From contig NZ_JBAJII010000001.1 of the NCBI RefSeq assembly GCF_036867195.1, forward strand, positions 1 through 64,000: DNA of 64,000 nt, read 5' to 3'. This DNA comes from Arthrobacter sp. Soc17.1.1.1 (GTDB lineage Bacteria; Actinomycetota; Actinomycetes; Actinomycetales; Micrococcaceae). The position numbers and the translations under genes were made by a program. How positions within the stretch are numbered: position 1 is the stretch's first letter; the number at the start of each line of letters is the position of its first letter. The notes beneath the pieces were generated by a model. It made no database searches. It saw only the letters and a list, made by a program, of their open reading frames with translations, and was not told the DNA's origin. This document shows, piece by piece, positions 21,671-31,328 of this stretch.

Positions 21671-23109
21671 CTGTTCAACACCGCCTCTATGAGTCTCTTG
21701 GCACTGGGTGAGGTCAATTGCTGACCAGTAGGGATGTCCACGTTCTCCATCACGATCGAAATGGCCACCTGCGGGTCGTCCGCCGGCGCGAACCCGGTGA
21801 ACCAGGCGTTGTCACCGGTCTCGGAGACCTCCGCGGTGCCCGTCTTGCCGGCCACCTCGACGCCCGGGACCTGCGCCCCGGTCGCCGTGCCGTTGTCCAC
21901 GACGTTCACCATCCAGTCGGTGAGCTGGGTCGCCGTCGACCCGCTGACCGACTGCCGGAGCACCTCGGGCTGGGGCGACTCGATCAGTTCGAGGTCGGCC
22001 GCGCGGATCGACTTGACGAGCTGCGGCTTCATCAGCTGCCCGTCGTTGGCGATCGCGGAGGACACCATGGCCATCTGGAGGGGTGTGACGCGCGTGTCGA
22101 ACTGCCCGATGGCGGACTGCGCGAGTTCGGGTCCCGTCAGGTCCGAGGGGAAGCTGCTCGCGATCACCTGCGTGGGAATGGTGAGTTCCTCGCCGAAACC
22201 GAACTTGGCGGCCTGCTCCTGGAGGGCCTCCTCGCCGAGATCCAGGGCGATCTGCGCGAAGGGGGTGTTGCAGGACTGTTCCAGCGCGAACTCGAGGTCC
22301 GCCGTCGTCCTGCTGGCGCACCCTCCGGTCACGAAGTTGGGCAGCGCGTAGTCGATGCCGGGGAACTCCAGGGCGGCCGGGTTCGGGATTTCCGACCGGG
22401 CGTCGTACTTCCCGGACTCGAGGGCCGCGGCGGCGTCGATCAGCTTGAAGACCGATCCCGGCGCGACGAGTGACTCCGTGGCGGGATTCGAGTAGATGGA
22501 CAGGCCCGGCTGCTCGGAGAGCCGCGCGGCGTTCTCCGCGATCACGGCGGTGTCGTGGCCCGAGAGGAGGTTCGGGTCGAAGGTCGGCTTGGAGACCATC
22601 GCGAGGATGTTGCCGGTGGAGGGTTCCATGACCACGATCGAACCGCGCTGCCCGTCGGGGATGAGGTCCGAGGCGAGCTGCTGGATCTCCGGGTCGATCG
22701 TCAGCTCGACGGACGCCCCCTGGGAGTCGACGCCCGAGAACAGCCGCACCACCCGGTCGTAGAACAGGGAGCTGCTGGTGCCGGAGAGGATCTCCGACTG
22801 GTCGCGCTCGAGCTGCGTGGACCCCAGCGACAGGGAGTAGTAGCCCGTCAGGTGGGCGTACAGCTCGGGGTCGGTGTAGACACGCTGGTAGTTGAACTCG
22901 TCCTCGGAGGGCACGGACTCGGCGATGGCGCGCCCGTCGACCAGGATGGCGCCCCGCTGCCGGCCGAAGTCCTGGTACAGCTGGCGGCTGTTCCAGTCGT
23001 TGTTGTTCAGTTCCTCCGCCTGGAAGAACTGCACGTAGGTGAGCGCGCCGAGGATGAGGGCGAACATGCCGACTGCCACGACCCACGCACTGCGGATGGC
23101 CTGGTTCAT
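21667..23109 (-). CDS. pbpA: Class B penicillin-binding protein PbpA
   Basis: Membrane-anchored D,D-transpeptidase that cross-links peptidoglycan, here paired with an FtsW/RodA glycosyltransferase. It has 480 residues: N-terminal transmembrane helix about 8-28 ([17 protein letters not shown]), a PBP dimerisation-type region, then the transpeptidase domain with active-site SVFK at 219-222, SCN at 279-281 and KTG at 422-424. The ATG at 23109 overlaps the preceding stop by four bases. A frame extending 270 bases further upstream lies inside ftsW/rodA and is rejected. Likely a target of the kinases encoded beside it. Confidence 0.95.
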   Translation of the reverse strand: MNQAIRSAWVVAVGMFALILGALTYVQFFQAEELNNNDWNSRQLYQDFGRQRGAILVDGRAIAESVPSEDEFNYQRVYTDPELYAHLTGYYSLSLGSTQLERDQSEILSGTSSSLFYDRVVRLFSGVDSQGASVELTIDPEIQQLASDLIPDGQRGSIVVMEPSTGNILAMVSKPTFDPNLLSGHDTAVIAENAARLSEQPGLSIYSNPATESLVAPGSVFKLIDAAAALESGKYDARSEIPNPAALEFPGIDYALPNFVTGGCASRTTADLEFALEQSCNTPFAQIALDLGEEALQEQAAKFGFGEELTIPTQVIASSFPSDLTGPELAQSAIGQFDTRVTPLQMAMVSSAIANDGQLMKPQLVKSIRAADLELIESPQPEVLRQSVSGSTATQLTDWMVNVVDNGTATGAQVPGVEVAGKTGTAEVSETGDNAWFTGFAPADDPQVAISIVMENVDIPTGQQLTSPSAKRLIEAVLNR

Positions 23110-24527
23110 CGGGTTGCCTCCTTCTCGGACCTCTTCTTCACGGGCTTCCCGTTCACCCCGAGCACCTCGGGGAACGAATCCTTCATGGGCCCCGTCGGCG
23201 TCGGGCGCCGCGCCGTCTCGGAGATCAGCAGGAGCAGGGCCACAATGAGCCAGTTTGCCAGCAGGGAGGACCCGCCCGCGGACATGAACGGCGTGGTGAG
23301 TCCGGTGAGGGGGATCAGTCGGGTGATGCCGCCGATGACCACGAAGCACTGCAGGGCGATGGTGAAGGAGAGGCCGCACGCGAGCAGCTTCCCGAAGCCG
23401 TCCTTCGTACCGAGCGCGGCACGGATCCCGCGGGACACCAGGATGACGTACATCATCACGATGGCGACGACCCCGATGAGTCCGAGCTCCTCGCCCAGCG
23501 CCGCGATGATCATGTCGCTGTTGGCATAGGTGACGAGGTCCGGGCGCCCCTCACCGAATCCCGTGCCGATCAGGCCGCCGTTGGCGAGGCCGAAGAGGCC
23601 CTGCACCACCTGGCGGCTCCCGCCCGGCGCGCGGTCGTACACCTCGGGTGAAAAGGCGTTGATCCAGGAATCGAAGCGGAGCGCGACGTGGCTGAACAGC
23701 TCCAGTGCTACGAAGACGCCGGCCCCGATCATCGCGAGGCCGATCAGCACCCAGCTGACCCTGCTCGTCGCGACGTAGATCATGACCATGAAGAGGCCGA
23801 AGAAGAGGATCGAGGATCCGAGGTCGCGCTGGAAGATCAGCACGCCGATGCTGACCAGCCAGGCCGCCGCCATGGGGGCGAGGTCCCGGAAGCGCGGGAA
23901 CTGCAGGGGTCCGATCTTCTTGCCGGCCAGCAGGATCAGATCGCGGTTCGTCGAAAGATACCCGGCGAAGAATATTGCCAGCGTGATCTTGGCGATCTCG
24001 CCGGGCTGGAAGGTGCCCACCCCCACGGAGATCCAGATGCGTGCGCCGTTGATCTCGAGGCCGAGGGGCGTCAGGGGCAGCAGCAGCAGGATGGCGCTGA
24101 CGATCAGGGAGATGTAGGTGAACCGGCGGAGGATCCGGTGGTCCCGGAACAGGATCAGCAGGACCGCGGCCGCGCCGATGGCCACGGCCGTCCAGAGCAC
24201 CTGCTGCGGGGCGACGGGGGTGAAGCCGGAGGCCGCGGCGGCGGAGAGGTCGAGGCGGTGGATCATCGCCAGCCCGATCCCGTTCAGTGCGACGACCAGG
24301 GGAAGAATGACCGGATCGGCATATTTCGCCCGGAATCGGAGGATGAGGTGGATGAACAGGCTCATCAGGCCGAGCGTCAGGGCGGTCGACCAGAAGTAGT
24401 CGTTGAACGGTTCCTCCCGCCCGATCCCGGCCAGGTAGTTGGCGCCGACGGCCACGGCGAGGGCCAGGACCAGCAGCACGAGCTCGATGTTGCGCCGCGA
24501 CCGCGGCACGGTCAGGACGTCACTCAT
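23106..24527 (-). CDS. rodA: FtsW/RodA/SpoVE-family peptidoglycan polymerase
   Basis: SEDS-family glycosyltransferase that polymerises lipid II, working with the class B PBP encoded immediately after it. It has 473 residues and about 11-12 transmembrane helices. The conserved SEDS segments FQPGEIAKITLAIFFAGYLS and FQRDLGSSILFFGLFMVMIY are present, as is GLTTPFMSAGGSSLLANWLI near the C-terminus. The cytoplasmic tail is basic. The ATG at 24527 has GGAGGT seven bases upstream and overlaps the pstP stop by eight bases; an ATG 15 bases earlier lies on that ribosome site. The actinobacterial operon copy is usually called RodA or FtsW interchangeably. Confidence 0.93.
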   Translation of the reverse strand: MSDVLTVPRSRRNIELVLLVLALAVAVGANYLAGIGREEPFNDYFWSTALTLGLMSLFIHLILRFRAKYADPVILPLVVALNGIGLAMIHRLDLSAAAASGFTPVAPQQVLWTAVAIGAAAVLLILFRDHRILRRFTYISLIVSAILLLLPLTPLGLEINGARIWISVGVGTFQPGEIAKITLAIFFAGYLSTNRDLILLAGKKIGPLQFPRFRDLAPMAAAWLVSIGVLIFQRDLGSSILFFGLFMVMIYVATSRVSWVLIGLAMIGAGVFVALELFSHVALRFDSWINAFSPEVYDRAPGGSRQVVQGLFGLANGGLIGTGFGEGRPDLVTYANSDMIIAALGEELGLIGVVAIVMMYVILVSRGIRAALGTKDGFGKLLACGLSFTIALQCFVVIGGITRLIPLTGLTTPFMSAGGSSLLANWLIVALLLLISETARRPTPTGPMKDSFPEVLGVNGKPVKKRSEKEATR

Positions 24528-26145
24528 TGGCTGCACCTCCACAGTCGATGGCAGGGGACGGACTCGGTTGCGGCGAGGGAGCCGCCGACGCTGTCGGTGA
24601 GGCGGTCGGTGACGCTGTCGGCGACGCCTCCCCCGACGGAGCCGGTGAGGCGCTCGGCGAGGGCGCCGCCGAGCCGGATGCTCCCGCGGTCGGGGAGGGC
24701 GCCGGTCCGGCGGATGCTCCCGCGGTCCCGGACGGGCCCGGAGACGCGGTGGTCCCCGCGACCGGGGGGTCGCAGGTCACGGCCCGCAGTTCGCTGCGCA
24801 GATCGCTGACGATCCTCTCCGCCTCCTCCAGGCCGGCCGCGGGAAGCGTCTTGGCCACCTGCGACCGCTGGTACTGGGGAAGGTTGGAGACGGGGATGTC
24901 GGTCATCTCGTAGAGCTCACTGAGGTGGATGGGCCCCACCGTCTGGGGCACGCCGGTGAAGATGGCGACACGGTTCTCCGCCTCGGCCACGTAGTAGCGG
25001 GTCTGCGTCCACGTGTAGCCGAGGCCGAGCACCGCCACGAGGATGAGGGTCATGAGGGACAGGAACGCCGGGACGAGCCAGCGCCGTCTCGGCCGTCCCG
25101 TCTCCTGGCCGGAGTCCTCCCCGGCCTCGCCGTTCTCGGGCTCGGCCTTGTGCGTGAGCATCATCGCCGCGCGGCGCTCGGTGGAGCGCTGGGTCACGAT
25201 GGGGATCTGGCCGGTCTCCGTGGCGAGGGCCGCGGATCCCACGAGGACATGGGGCCGGGTGAGGAGGTCCTGGCGGATGACGTCGGCGCGGATCGCGGCG
25301 CCGGGGAGATCCCCGTTCCGGTCGATCTCGTGCGCCGCGGCCGCGTCGCCGGGCTTGTCGCGTTCACCGGCGGCCTGCCGCGCAGGAGGGATCACGGCCG
25401 GGGGCACGGCGTCGTCGTCGTCCGCCTCGATGACCTCGACGACCACGATGGTGATGTTGTCCGGCGAGCCGCCCGCGAGGGTGAGCTCGACGAGCGTGTC
25501 CACGCACGCCCGGATGTCCCTCGTCTCCCGCATGACCTGCTCGACGATGCGGTCGTTGAGCACCGCGTTCAGGCCGTCCGAGCAGAGCAGCCAGCGTTCA
25601 CCGGGCTCGGCGTCGAATTCCTCCAGGTCCAGTTCTGGGCTCGCGTCGACGTCGCCGAGAACGCGCATGAGCACGTTCTTGTGCGGGTGGATCTCCGCCT
25701 CCTCCGGCCGGAGGCGTCCCTCGTCGATGAGGCGCTGGACGAAGGTGTGGTCGGTGGTGACCTGGGCGAAGACCCCGTCCTTGAGGCGGTAGGCCCGCGA
25801 ATCGCCGATATGGGCGAGCTGCAGCTTCGCGTCCTCGAGCAGGATCGCCGTCACGGTGGTGCCCATGCCCGCGAGCTGCGGGTTGGTGGCGACGAGTTCG
25901 GACAGCAGCGAGTTGGCGGTCTGGATCTCGTCGGCCAGGTGGGTGGCGGCCTTGCCGCGGTGGGCGCCGTGGTCGAGGTGGACGAGGTCGAGGACGGTGG
26001 ATGCGGAGGCCACGTTGCCCCCGGCGTGTCCGCCCATGCCGTCGGCGACGACGGCGAGGTACCGGCCCACGTAGGCGGAGTCGTCGTTCTTGGCACGCAC
26101 CATGCCCACGTCGGAGCGGGCGGCGAACCTCAGGGCGAGCGGCAC
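24520..26145 (-). CDS. pstP: PP2C-type Ser/Thr phosphatase PstP with extracellular tail
   Basis: Metal-dependent phosphatase that reverses PknA/PknB phosphorylation. Residues 5-240 form the PP2C domain: RSDVGMVRAKNDDSAYVG, VVADGMGGHAGG with metal Asp35, LAHIGDSRAYRL, LLCSDGLNAVL and GGSPDNITIVVVEV. A linker of ~110 residues leads to a transmembrane helix about 356-377. The outer ~160 residues begin with a conserved-looking segment (QTRYYVAEAENRVAIFTG) and end in a Ser/Ala/Pro repeat region with Cys458 and Cys535 on either side. Total 541 residues. The start is GTG 26145, two bases after the fhaB stop; the 3' end overlaps rodA by eight bases. Confidence 0.94.
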   Translation of the reverse strand: MPLALRFAARSDVGMVRAKNDDSAYVGRYLAVVADGMGGHAGGNVASASTVLDLVHLDHGAHRGKAATHLADEIQTANSLLSELVATNPQLAGMGTTVTAILLEDAKLQLAHIGDSRAYRLKDGVFAQVTTDHTFVQRLIDEGRLRPEEAEIHPHKNVLMRVLGDVDASPELDLEEFDAEPGERWLLCSDGLNAVLNDRIVEQVMRETRDIRACVDTLVELTLAGGSPDNITIVVVEVIEADDDDAVPPAVIPPARQAAGERDKPGDAAAAHEIDRNGDLPGAAIRADVIRQDLLTRPHVLVGSAALATETGQIPIVTQRSTERRAAMMLTHKAEPENGEAGEDSGQETGRPRRRWLVPAFLSLMTLILVAVLGLGYTWTQTRYYVAEAENRVAIFTGVPQTVGPIHLSELYEMTDIPVSNLPQYQRSQVAKTLPAAGLEEAERIVSDLRSELRAVTCDPPVAGTTASPGPSGTAGASAGPAPSPTAGASGSAAPSPSASPAPSGEASPTASPTASPTASAAPSPQPSPSPAIDCGGAANE

Positions 26146-26147
26146 GC

Positions 26148-26636
26148 CTACGGCCTCAATTCGATGACCGTCTTACCGATCCGGATGGGGACGCCCGGTT
26201 CGACGGGCAGGGCGCGGGTGAGCTGGGTCCCCGCGAGGTAGGTGCCGTTGGTGGAGCCGAGGTCCTCGACGAACCACCGGCTGCCCTGCGGGAAGAGGCG
26301 CGCGTGGCGTCCCGATGCGTAGTCGTCCTCGAGGACGAGGGTGGCCTCCTGGGCGCGGCCGAGGAGGATGGGGCTCGCGGCGAGATCCAGCGTGGTCCCG
26401 GTGAGAGGGCCCTCCGTGACGACGAGGTGGCGCGCGGAGGGGCGTGCCGGTGCCGGTTCCTCCACGAGTTCGGGGTTCCTGCGGATCTCACGCGCCGTCG
26501 GTGTGCCGACCTTGTTGCGCCGGCCCACCACGAGGTCGCGACGCAGCGCTCCGACCGTGCTGAGGACGAGGACCCACAGCAGGAGCAGGAAGCCGAAGCG
26601 CAGGAGCGTGACGGTCAGTTCCCCGGCCTCGCTCAT
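26148..26636 (-). CDS. fhaB: FHA-domain membrane protein FhaB (FipA)
   Basis: Phosphothreonine-reading FHA protein anchored in the membrane; the mycobacterial counterpart FhaB/FipA works in division. It has 162 residues: an N-terminal transmembrane helix about 7-28 (TLLRFGFLLLLWVLVLSTVG), a basic linker RRDLVVGRRNKVG, then an FHA domain about 75-160 with ILLGRAQEATLVLEDDYASG, RHARLF and GSTNGTYLAG. The start overlaps the fhaA stop by four bases. Likely phosphorylated or bound by the kinases of the same operon. Confidence 0.92.
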   Translation of the reverse strand: MSEAGELTVTLLRFGFLLLLWVLVLSTVGALRRDLVVGRRNKVGTPTAREIRRNPELVEEPAPARPSARHLVVTEGPLTGTTLDLAASPILLGRAQEATLVLEDDYASGRHARLFPQGSRWFVEDLGSTNGTYLAGTQLTRALPVEPGVPIRIGKTVIELRP

Positions 26637-27373
26637 GGCTGGAGCCCTCCGTCCTGCGTGGCCACCAGGCGGAAGGTCAGGCGGGAGCGCCCCATCGTGA
26701 TGGTGGAGCCGTCCGTGAGTTCCGCACGCCCGTCGACACGCCGGCCGTTCACGTAGCTGCCGTTGGTGGAGCCGAGGTCGACGGCGTAGAAGCGTCCCTC
26801 GAGCGCCCGGATCTCGAGGTGGCGCCGGGAGACGCCGGTGTCGTCGACCGGGATGTCCGCCTCGGAGGACCGTCCGAGCACGATGGACCCGGTGTTGATC
26901 GAGTAGCGCTGTCCGTCGATCTCGAGGATGGGCTGGTAGCGCGTGGGCTGGCGCCGTGGCGCGGCGGGGGCGGCCGGTCCGGCCGGCCGGCGGGCGGCCG
27001 CCTGCTTCTCGATGGACGAGTCGATCTCGAAGACGCCCGCCTTCAGGTCAGGATCGTGCTCGAAGGAGACGCGGACCGGTCCCTGGAGGCTGTACTGCTG
27101 GCTGTTGACGTGCGCGATGACGACGTCGCACAGTTCCTCGGCGAGGGCCGACCCCCACTGCTGGGCGAGTTCGAAGTCGGAATCTGACAGGCGCGCCGTG
27201 AAGACGTTGGGGGCGAGGGTGCGGCCCTGGGACAGGACGAGGGACCTGGTGTCCAGTTCCTTGCGCAGGGCGCTGGCGATCTCGAGGGGTTGCACCTGGG
27301 ACCGGGAACCCGTGGTGAAGGCTCCCCGGACCAGCTTCTCGAGCCCGCGCTCCACGTTGTCGAGAATGCCCAT
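26633..27373 (-). CDS. fhaA: FHA-domain protein FhaA (DUF3662 + FHA)
   Basis: Cytoplasmic adaptor with an N-terminal DUF3662 domain (about 1-125) and a C-terminal FHA domain (about 150-240: IVLGRSSEADIPV, SRRHLEI, GSTNGSYVNG). In mycobacteria FhaA binds phosphorylated MviN/MurJ and regulates peptidoglycan synthesis. The 246-residue reading starts MGILDNVERGLEKLVRGAF, the family N-terminus; the ATG 27373 has GGAGG upstream. First gene of the seven-gene leftward operon. The 319-base interval 27374-27692 before tRNA-Leu holds no gene I can support and must contain the operon promoter. Confidence 0.93.
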   Translation of the reverse strand: MGILDNVERGLEKLVRGAFTTGSRSQVQPLEIASALRKELDTRSLVLSQGRTLAPNVFTARLSDSDFELAQQWGSALAEELCDVVIAHVNSQQYSLQGPVRVSFEHDPDLKAGVFEIDSSIEKQAAARRPAGPAAPAAPRRQPTRYQPILEIDGQRYSINTGSIVLGRSSEADIPVDDTGVSRRHLEIRALEGRFYAVDLGSTNGSYVNGRRVDGRAELTDGSTITMGRSRLTFRLVATQDGGLQP

Positions 27374-27692
27374 GCGTCGCCTCCTCCCTCGTGTCGCACT
27401 GTGGTGTGAGACCCCGCCAGCGGTGTGCTGCGGGGCTTGTCCCGGCCCTGGAGACGGCGATCTCCGGCCGGGCATGTCCCATCCGATACTACTGGGAGCC
27501 CTCGGGAATGGGCTTCACCGGCGGGCCCCGAGCATTACTTTGTCCTAACGATCCATGCTCACGGCCGCCGGGACGAAGGCGGCCCCGCCCGGGAGGACGG
27601 CGCCGTTTAGGTGATTCCAGCACGGCTCCGCTATGCTTGATTCTGCTGTTCACAACACCGGCGCCCTGCGTCTGGAGTTGGATCTCGAAATT

Positions 27693-27775
27693 GCGCGAGT
27701 GGCGGAACGGCAGACGCGCTGGCTTCAGGTGCCAGTATCCGAAAGGGTGTGGGGGTTCAAATCCCCCCTCGCGCA
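27693..27775 (+). tRNA. tRNA-Leu (CAG)
   Basis: 83-base class II tRNA. The acceptor GCGCGAG (27693-27699) pairs with CTCGCGC (27768-27774). The anticodon stem CTGGC/GCCAG encloses TTCAGGT, giving CAG at 27726-27728. The variable arm TATCCGAAAGGGTGT forms the expected long hairpin. The T-arm is GGGGGTTCAAATCCCCC. No encoded CCA. Confidence 0.97.
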
Positions 27776-27785
27776 CAGGTGGTAG

Positions 27786-27824
27786 ACGACGAAGGGCCCC
27801 CGCCCGGCGGGGGCCCTTCGTCGT
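27786..27824. terminator. Terminator between tRNA-Leu and dnaE2
   Basis: Nearly perfect 39-base palindrome (19 bases each side of a central C, so in practice a ~18-bp stem with a tiny loop). It sits 10 bases after tRNA-Leu and 30 bases past the dnaE2 stop on the other strand, so it can serve both. No T run follows on either strand. Confidence 0.75.
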
Positions 27825-27854
27825 ATCCCGGCCGGGGTGCTGGACCGGCACGCG

Positions 27855-30800
27855 TCAGCGGAAGTCGCGGGACCTGGTGGTCGCCTTGAGCTGCAGGACC
27901 TCGATGCGGTCGGCGACGACGTTGACGACCCCCTCCGAGGACCGCTCGAGGACGCCGCGCACGATCACGCTGCTGGCCTCCCGCGCCACCCGGCGGTAGC
28001 GCTGCCACACCCCCACGGAGCAGATGACGTTGACCAGCCCTGTCTCGTCCTCGAGGTTCATGAACGTGATGCCGCTCGCCGTCGCCGGCCGCTGCCGGTG
28101 CGTCACCACTCCCGCCACCTCGATCCGCCGACCGGACTCCGCCGTCCTCAGCTGCACGGCGGTCAGGGCACCGCGGCGCTGCAGCCGTCCCCTGGCGTGG
28201 CGTACCGGGTGGTCGTCCGGGGTGATGCCCGTCGACCAGAGGTCGGAGCCCACCTTGTCGATGTCGGAGAGCTCGGGCATCAGCGGGGGCTGGATGTAGA
28301 CGGCGGTCCCCTTGATCTGGCCTTCGCGCTCCGTGGCTGCGGGGCCGGCGTTCCACAGCGCCTCCCGGCGGCTGAGGCCCATCGAGTCGAAGGCGCCCGA
28401 CGCCGCCAGGGCCTCGAGCTGGCCCGTGTTGACGCCGGTGCGGCGCGCCAGGTCCGGCATGTCCTCGTAGGGCCCGTTCCGTTCCCGCTCCGCGACGATC
28501 CTCTCGGCGAGCTTCACCCCGAGGGATTCCACGCTGGCGAGTCCCAGCCGCACGGCGTAGTTGCCGTCGCGGCGGTGGGGCGTGGAATCGAACGGCGTGT
28601 CCGGGTCGAAGTACCCGACGGGCGCCTGCTCGTCCTCGACGCAGCAGTCCATGCCGGTGGTCCGCGCGCGGGGGTCCTCCGGCGGGTCGTAGCCCTCGAG
28701 CGGTTCGAGGTCGGCGTGCACCCCCGAGTGCAGGATGTCGGGGCGCAGGACGACGGCGCCGTGGCGTCGGGCGTCGGCCACGAGCGTCTGCGGCGAGTAG
28801 AACCCCATGGGCTGGGCGCGCAGGAGCGAGGCGAGGAACGCGCCCGGGTAGTGCAGGCGCAGCCAGGCGCTGACGTAGACCAGCAGCGCGAAGCTGATCG
28901 AGTGGCTCTCCGCGAAACCGAAGTTCGCGAAGGCATGGATCTTGTTGTAGATGGTGTCGGCGACATCGCCGGTGATGCCGTTGGACGCCATGCCCTCGTA
29001 CAGCTTCGCCTTGAGGGAGTCGATCCGCTCCTCGCCCCGCTTGGAGCCCATGGCGCGGCGCAGGAGGTCCGCGTCCGCTCCCGAGCAGCCGCCCACCACC
29101 ATGGCCATCTGCATGAGCTGCTCCTGGAAGAGCGGCACCCCGAGGGTCCGTTCGAGGACGGGCCTGAGGTCGGGGTGGATGTACCGGACCTCCTCCTCGC
29201 CCATCTTCCGCTTGATGTACGGGTGCACGGCGCCGCCCTGGATGGGGCCGGGCCGCACGAGGGCCACCTCGATCACGAGGTCGTAGAACTGGCGGGGCTG
29301 CAGGCGCGGGAGCATGCCCATCTGGGCGCGGCTCTCCACCTGGAAGACGCCCACCGAGTCCGCGAAGCACAGCATGTCGTACACGCCCTGCTCCTCCTTG
29401 GGGATGGTGTGCAGCTCCCACGCCTCGCCGAAGTGCCGCTCCGCGAGGTCGAAGTTGTACTGGATGGCCGCGAGGATGCCGAGGCCCAGCAGGTCGAACT
29501 TCACGAGTCCCATCCAGGCGCAGTCGTCCTTGTCCCACTGGAGCACCGTCCTGCCGTCCATGCGGCCGTGCTCGATAGGGCAGACCTCTCCCACCGGCCG
29601 GTCCGTGAGCACCATCCCGCCGGAGTGGATGCCCAGGTGGCGCGGGAACCTCAGGACCTCCTGCGCCAGGTCCACCACGGCGTCGGGGATGTCGTGGTCG
29701 CTGCTCGAGACGAGGCCGCCCCACCGCTCGATCTGCCGCGACCAGGCATCCTGCTGCCCGGGGCTGTGGCCCAGGGCCTTGGCCATGTCCCGGACGGCGA
29801 ACTTGGGACGATAGGTGATGACGTTGGCCACCTGCGCGGCGTTGAAGCGCCCGTACTTGCGGTAGACGTACTGGATGACCTCCTCGCGGCGGTCCGAGTC
29901 GAAGTCCACGTCGATGTCCGGTTCCTCGTCGCGCATGCTCGAGAGGAACCGCTCGAAGGGCAGCTGGTACTTGATGGAATCGACGGCCGTGATCCCGAGC
30001 AGGTAGCAGACCGCCGAGTTGGCCGCCGATCCCCGCCCCTGGCACAGGATCCCGTTGCGGCGCGCGTAGTGCACGAGGTCGTGGACGATCAGGAAGTACC
30101 CGGGGAAGTTCTTGTCCTCGATCACCGCCAGTTCGCGTTCGATCCGCTCGCGCACGTCGTCCCTGCCCCCGTAGAGCCTGTCGGCGCCCTGCCGGACGAG
30201 TTCACGGAGGTAGCTCATCTGGGTGTGGCCCTCCGGGAGGTCGATGTTCGGCAGTCCCGGCTTGACGCTCCGGAGGGTGAAGGCGAGATCGGCGGCGATG
30301 TCCACGGTGCGCTCCACCGCGCCGGGGTAAGCCCTGAACCGCCGCGCCATCTCCGCGCCGCTGCGCAGGTGCGCGGCACCGGCCGCGGGCAGCCAGCCGT
30401 CCATCTGGTCCAGGCTGCGGCGGGCCCGGACGGCGGCCAGGGCCGAGGCGAGGCGGTGCTGCTTCGGTGTCGCGTAGTGCACGTTGTTGGTCGCGACCGT
30501 GGGCAGGTCCAGGCGGGCCGCGAGCGCGGCCAGGGCGTCGTTGTGGGCGGTGTCGAGCGGGTTGCCCTGGTTGATGAGCTCGACGGCGACCGAGTCCCGG
30601 CCGAACAGGTCCACGAGTACCCGCAGCTCGGCCTCGGCCGCCGCCTCCCCGTCCGCGACGAGCGCCGAGCGGACCGCCCCCTTCCGGCAGCCCGTGAGGA
30701 TCAGCCACTGCCCGGCGGCATGCCCGGCCAGGCGCTCCAGGCTGTAGCGGGGCTTGCCCTTCTCGGCGTCAGCGGCCAGCTGGGCCTCGGTGATGGCCGT

Positions 30801-31274
30801 GGACAGGCGGTGGTAGCCGGCCGATCCACGGGCCAGGACCAGCAGGTGCCGCCCTTCCGGATCGGCTTCGCCGTTCTGCGGCTTGGACAGGCCGAGGGAC
30901 AGCTCCGTGCCGTACAGGGTCGAGAAGCCCGGGTACTTCTCGGCGGCCTCCGCGAAGTGCACCGCACCGTACAGGCCGTCGTGGTCGGTCAGGGCCATGC
31001 CGGTGAGCCCGAGCCGCTGGGCCTCCTCGGCGAGGTGCTCGGGACTCGAGGCGCCGTCGAGGAAGCTGAAGTTGGAGTGGACGTGCAGTTCGGCGTACGG
31101 CACCACCGGGCCCTCCGGGGCGGAGGCCTCCGCGGGAGCCGTGTAGGGCTGGCGCTTCCGCGACCAGGCGGGGCTGTCGCCGCCGTCGGCCCCGAGGGGT
31201 GGCGCTCCGGGCCGGGTGGCCGAAAGATTCCGTTCGAAATCCGACCAGGGGATCGGTGGATTGTTCCAGCCCAT
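27855..31274 (-). CDS. dnaE2: Error-prone DNA polymerase DnaE2
   Basis: C-family polymerase that performs damage-induced translesion synthesis with ImuA and ImuB. It has 1139 residues: a ~55-residue variable N-terminus, a PHP domain from about 60 (YAELHVHSNFSFLDG, TDHDGLYG), the palm with the catalytic acidic block PDIDVDFDSDRREEV, then fingers, helix-hairpin-helix region and a C-terminal OB fold (IEVAGVVTHRQRPATASG, FMNLEDETGLVNV). It ends LKATTRSRDFR, typical of DnaE2, which lacks the long tau-binding tail of replicative DnaE1. It is the third gene of the operon, 54 bases after imuB. Confidence 0.96.
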   Translation of the reverse strand: MGWNNPPIPWSDFERNLSATRPGAPPLGADGGDSPAWSRKRQPYTAPAEASAPEGPVVPYAELHVHSNFSFLDGASSPEHLAEEAQRLGLTGMALTDHDGLYGAVHFAEAAEKYPGFSTLYGTELSLGLSKPQNGEADPEGRHLLVLARGSAGYHRLSTAITEAQLAADAEKGKPRYSLERLAGHAAGQWLILTGCRKGAVRSALVADGEAAAEAELRVLVDLFGRDSVAVELINQGNPLDTAHNDALAALAARLDLPTVATNNVHYATPKQHRLASALAAVRARRSLDQMDGWLPAAGAAHLRSGAEMARRFRAYPGAVERTVDIAADLAFTLRSVKPGLPNIDLPEGHTQMSYLRELVRQGADRLYGGRDDVRERIERELAVIEDKNFPGYFLIVHDLVHYARRNGILCQGRGSAANSAVCYLLGITAVDSIKYQLPFERFLSSMRDEEPDIDVDFDSDRREEVIQYVYRKYGRFNAAQVANVITYRPKFAVRDMAKALGHSPGQQDAWSRQIERWGGLVSSSDHDIPDAVVDLAQEVLRFPRHLGIHSGGMVLTDRPVGEVCPIEHGRMDGRTVLQWDKDDCAWMGLVKFDLLGLGILAAIQYNFDLAERHFGEAWELHTIPKEEQGVYDMLCFADSVGVFQVESRAQMGMLPRLQPRQFYDLVIEVALVRPGPIQGGAVHPYIKRKMGEEEVRYIHPDLRPVLERTLGVPLFQEQLMQMAMVVGGCSGADADLLRRAMGSKRGEERIDSLKAKLYEGMASNGITGDVADTIYNKIHAFANFGFAESHSISFALLVYVSAWLRLHYPGAFLASLLRAQPMGFYSPQTLVADARRHGAVVLRPDILHSGVHADLEPLEGYDPPEDPRARTTGMDCCVEDEQAPVGYFDPDTPFDSTPHRRDGNYAVRLGLASVESLGVKLAERIVAERERNGPYEDMPDLARRTGVNTGQLEALAASGAFDSMGLSRREALWNAGPAATEREGQIKGTAVYIQPPLMPELSDIDKVGSDLWSTGITPDDHPVRHARGRLQRRGALTAVQLRTAESGRRIEVAGVVTHRQRPATASGITFMNLEDETGLVNVICSVGVWQRYRRVAREASSVIVRGVLERSSEGVVNVVADRIEVLQLKATTRSRDFR

Positions 31275-31328
31275 GGCGTCCCTCCCTGTCTGGATGTCCT
31301 GTAGTTGTCGCGGGTGGCGGGGCCCCCC

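Noticed and set aside
24560..24700. Repeated GACGCTGTCGG-like units considered as a minisatellite or CRISPR-like array
   Set aside because: They are in frame and encode the Ser/Pro/Thr/Ala tail of PstP; there are no spacers and repeats are degenerate.
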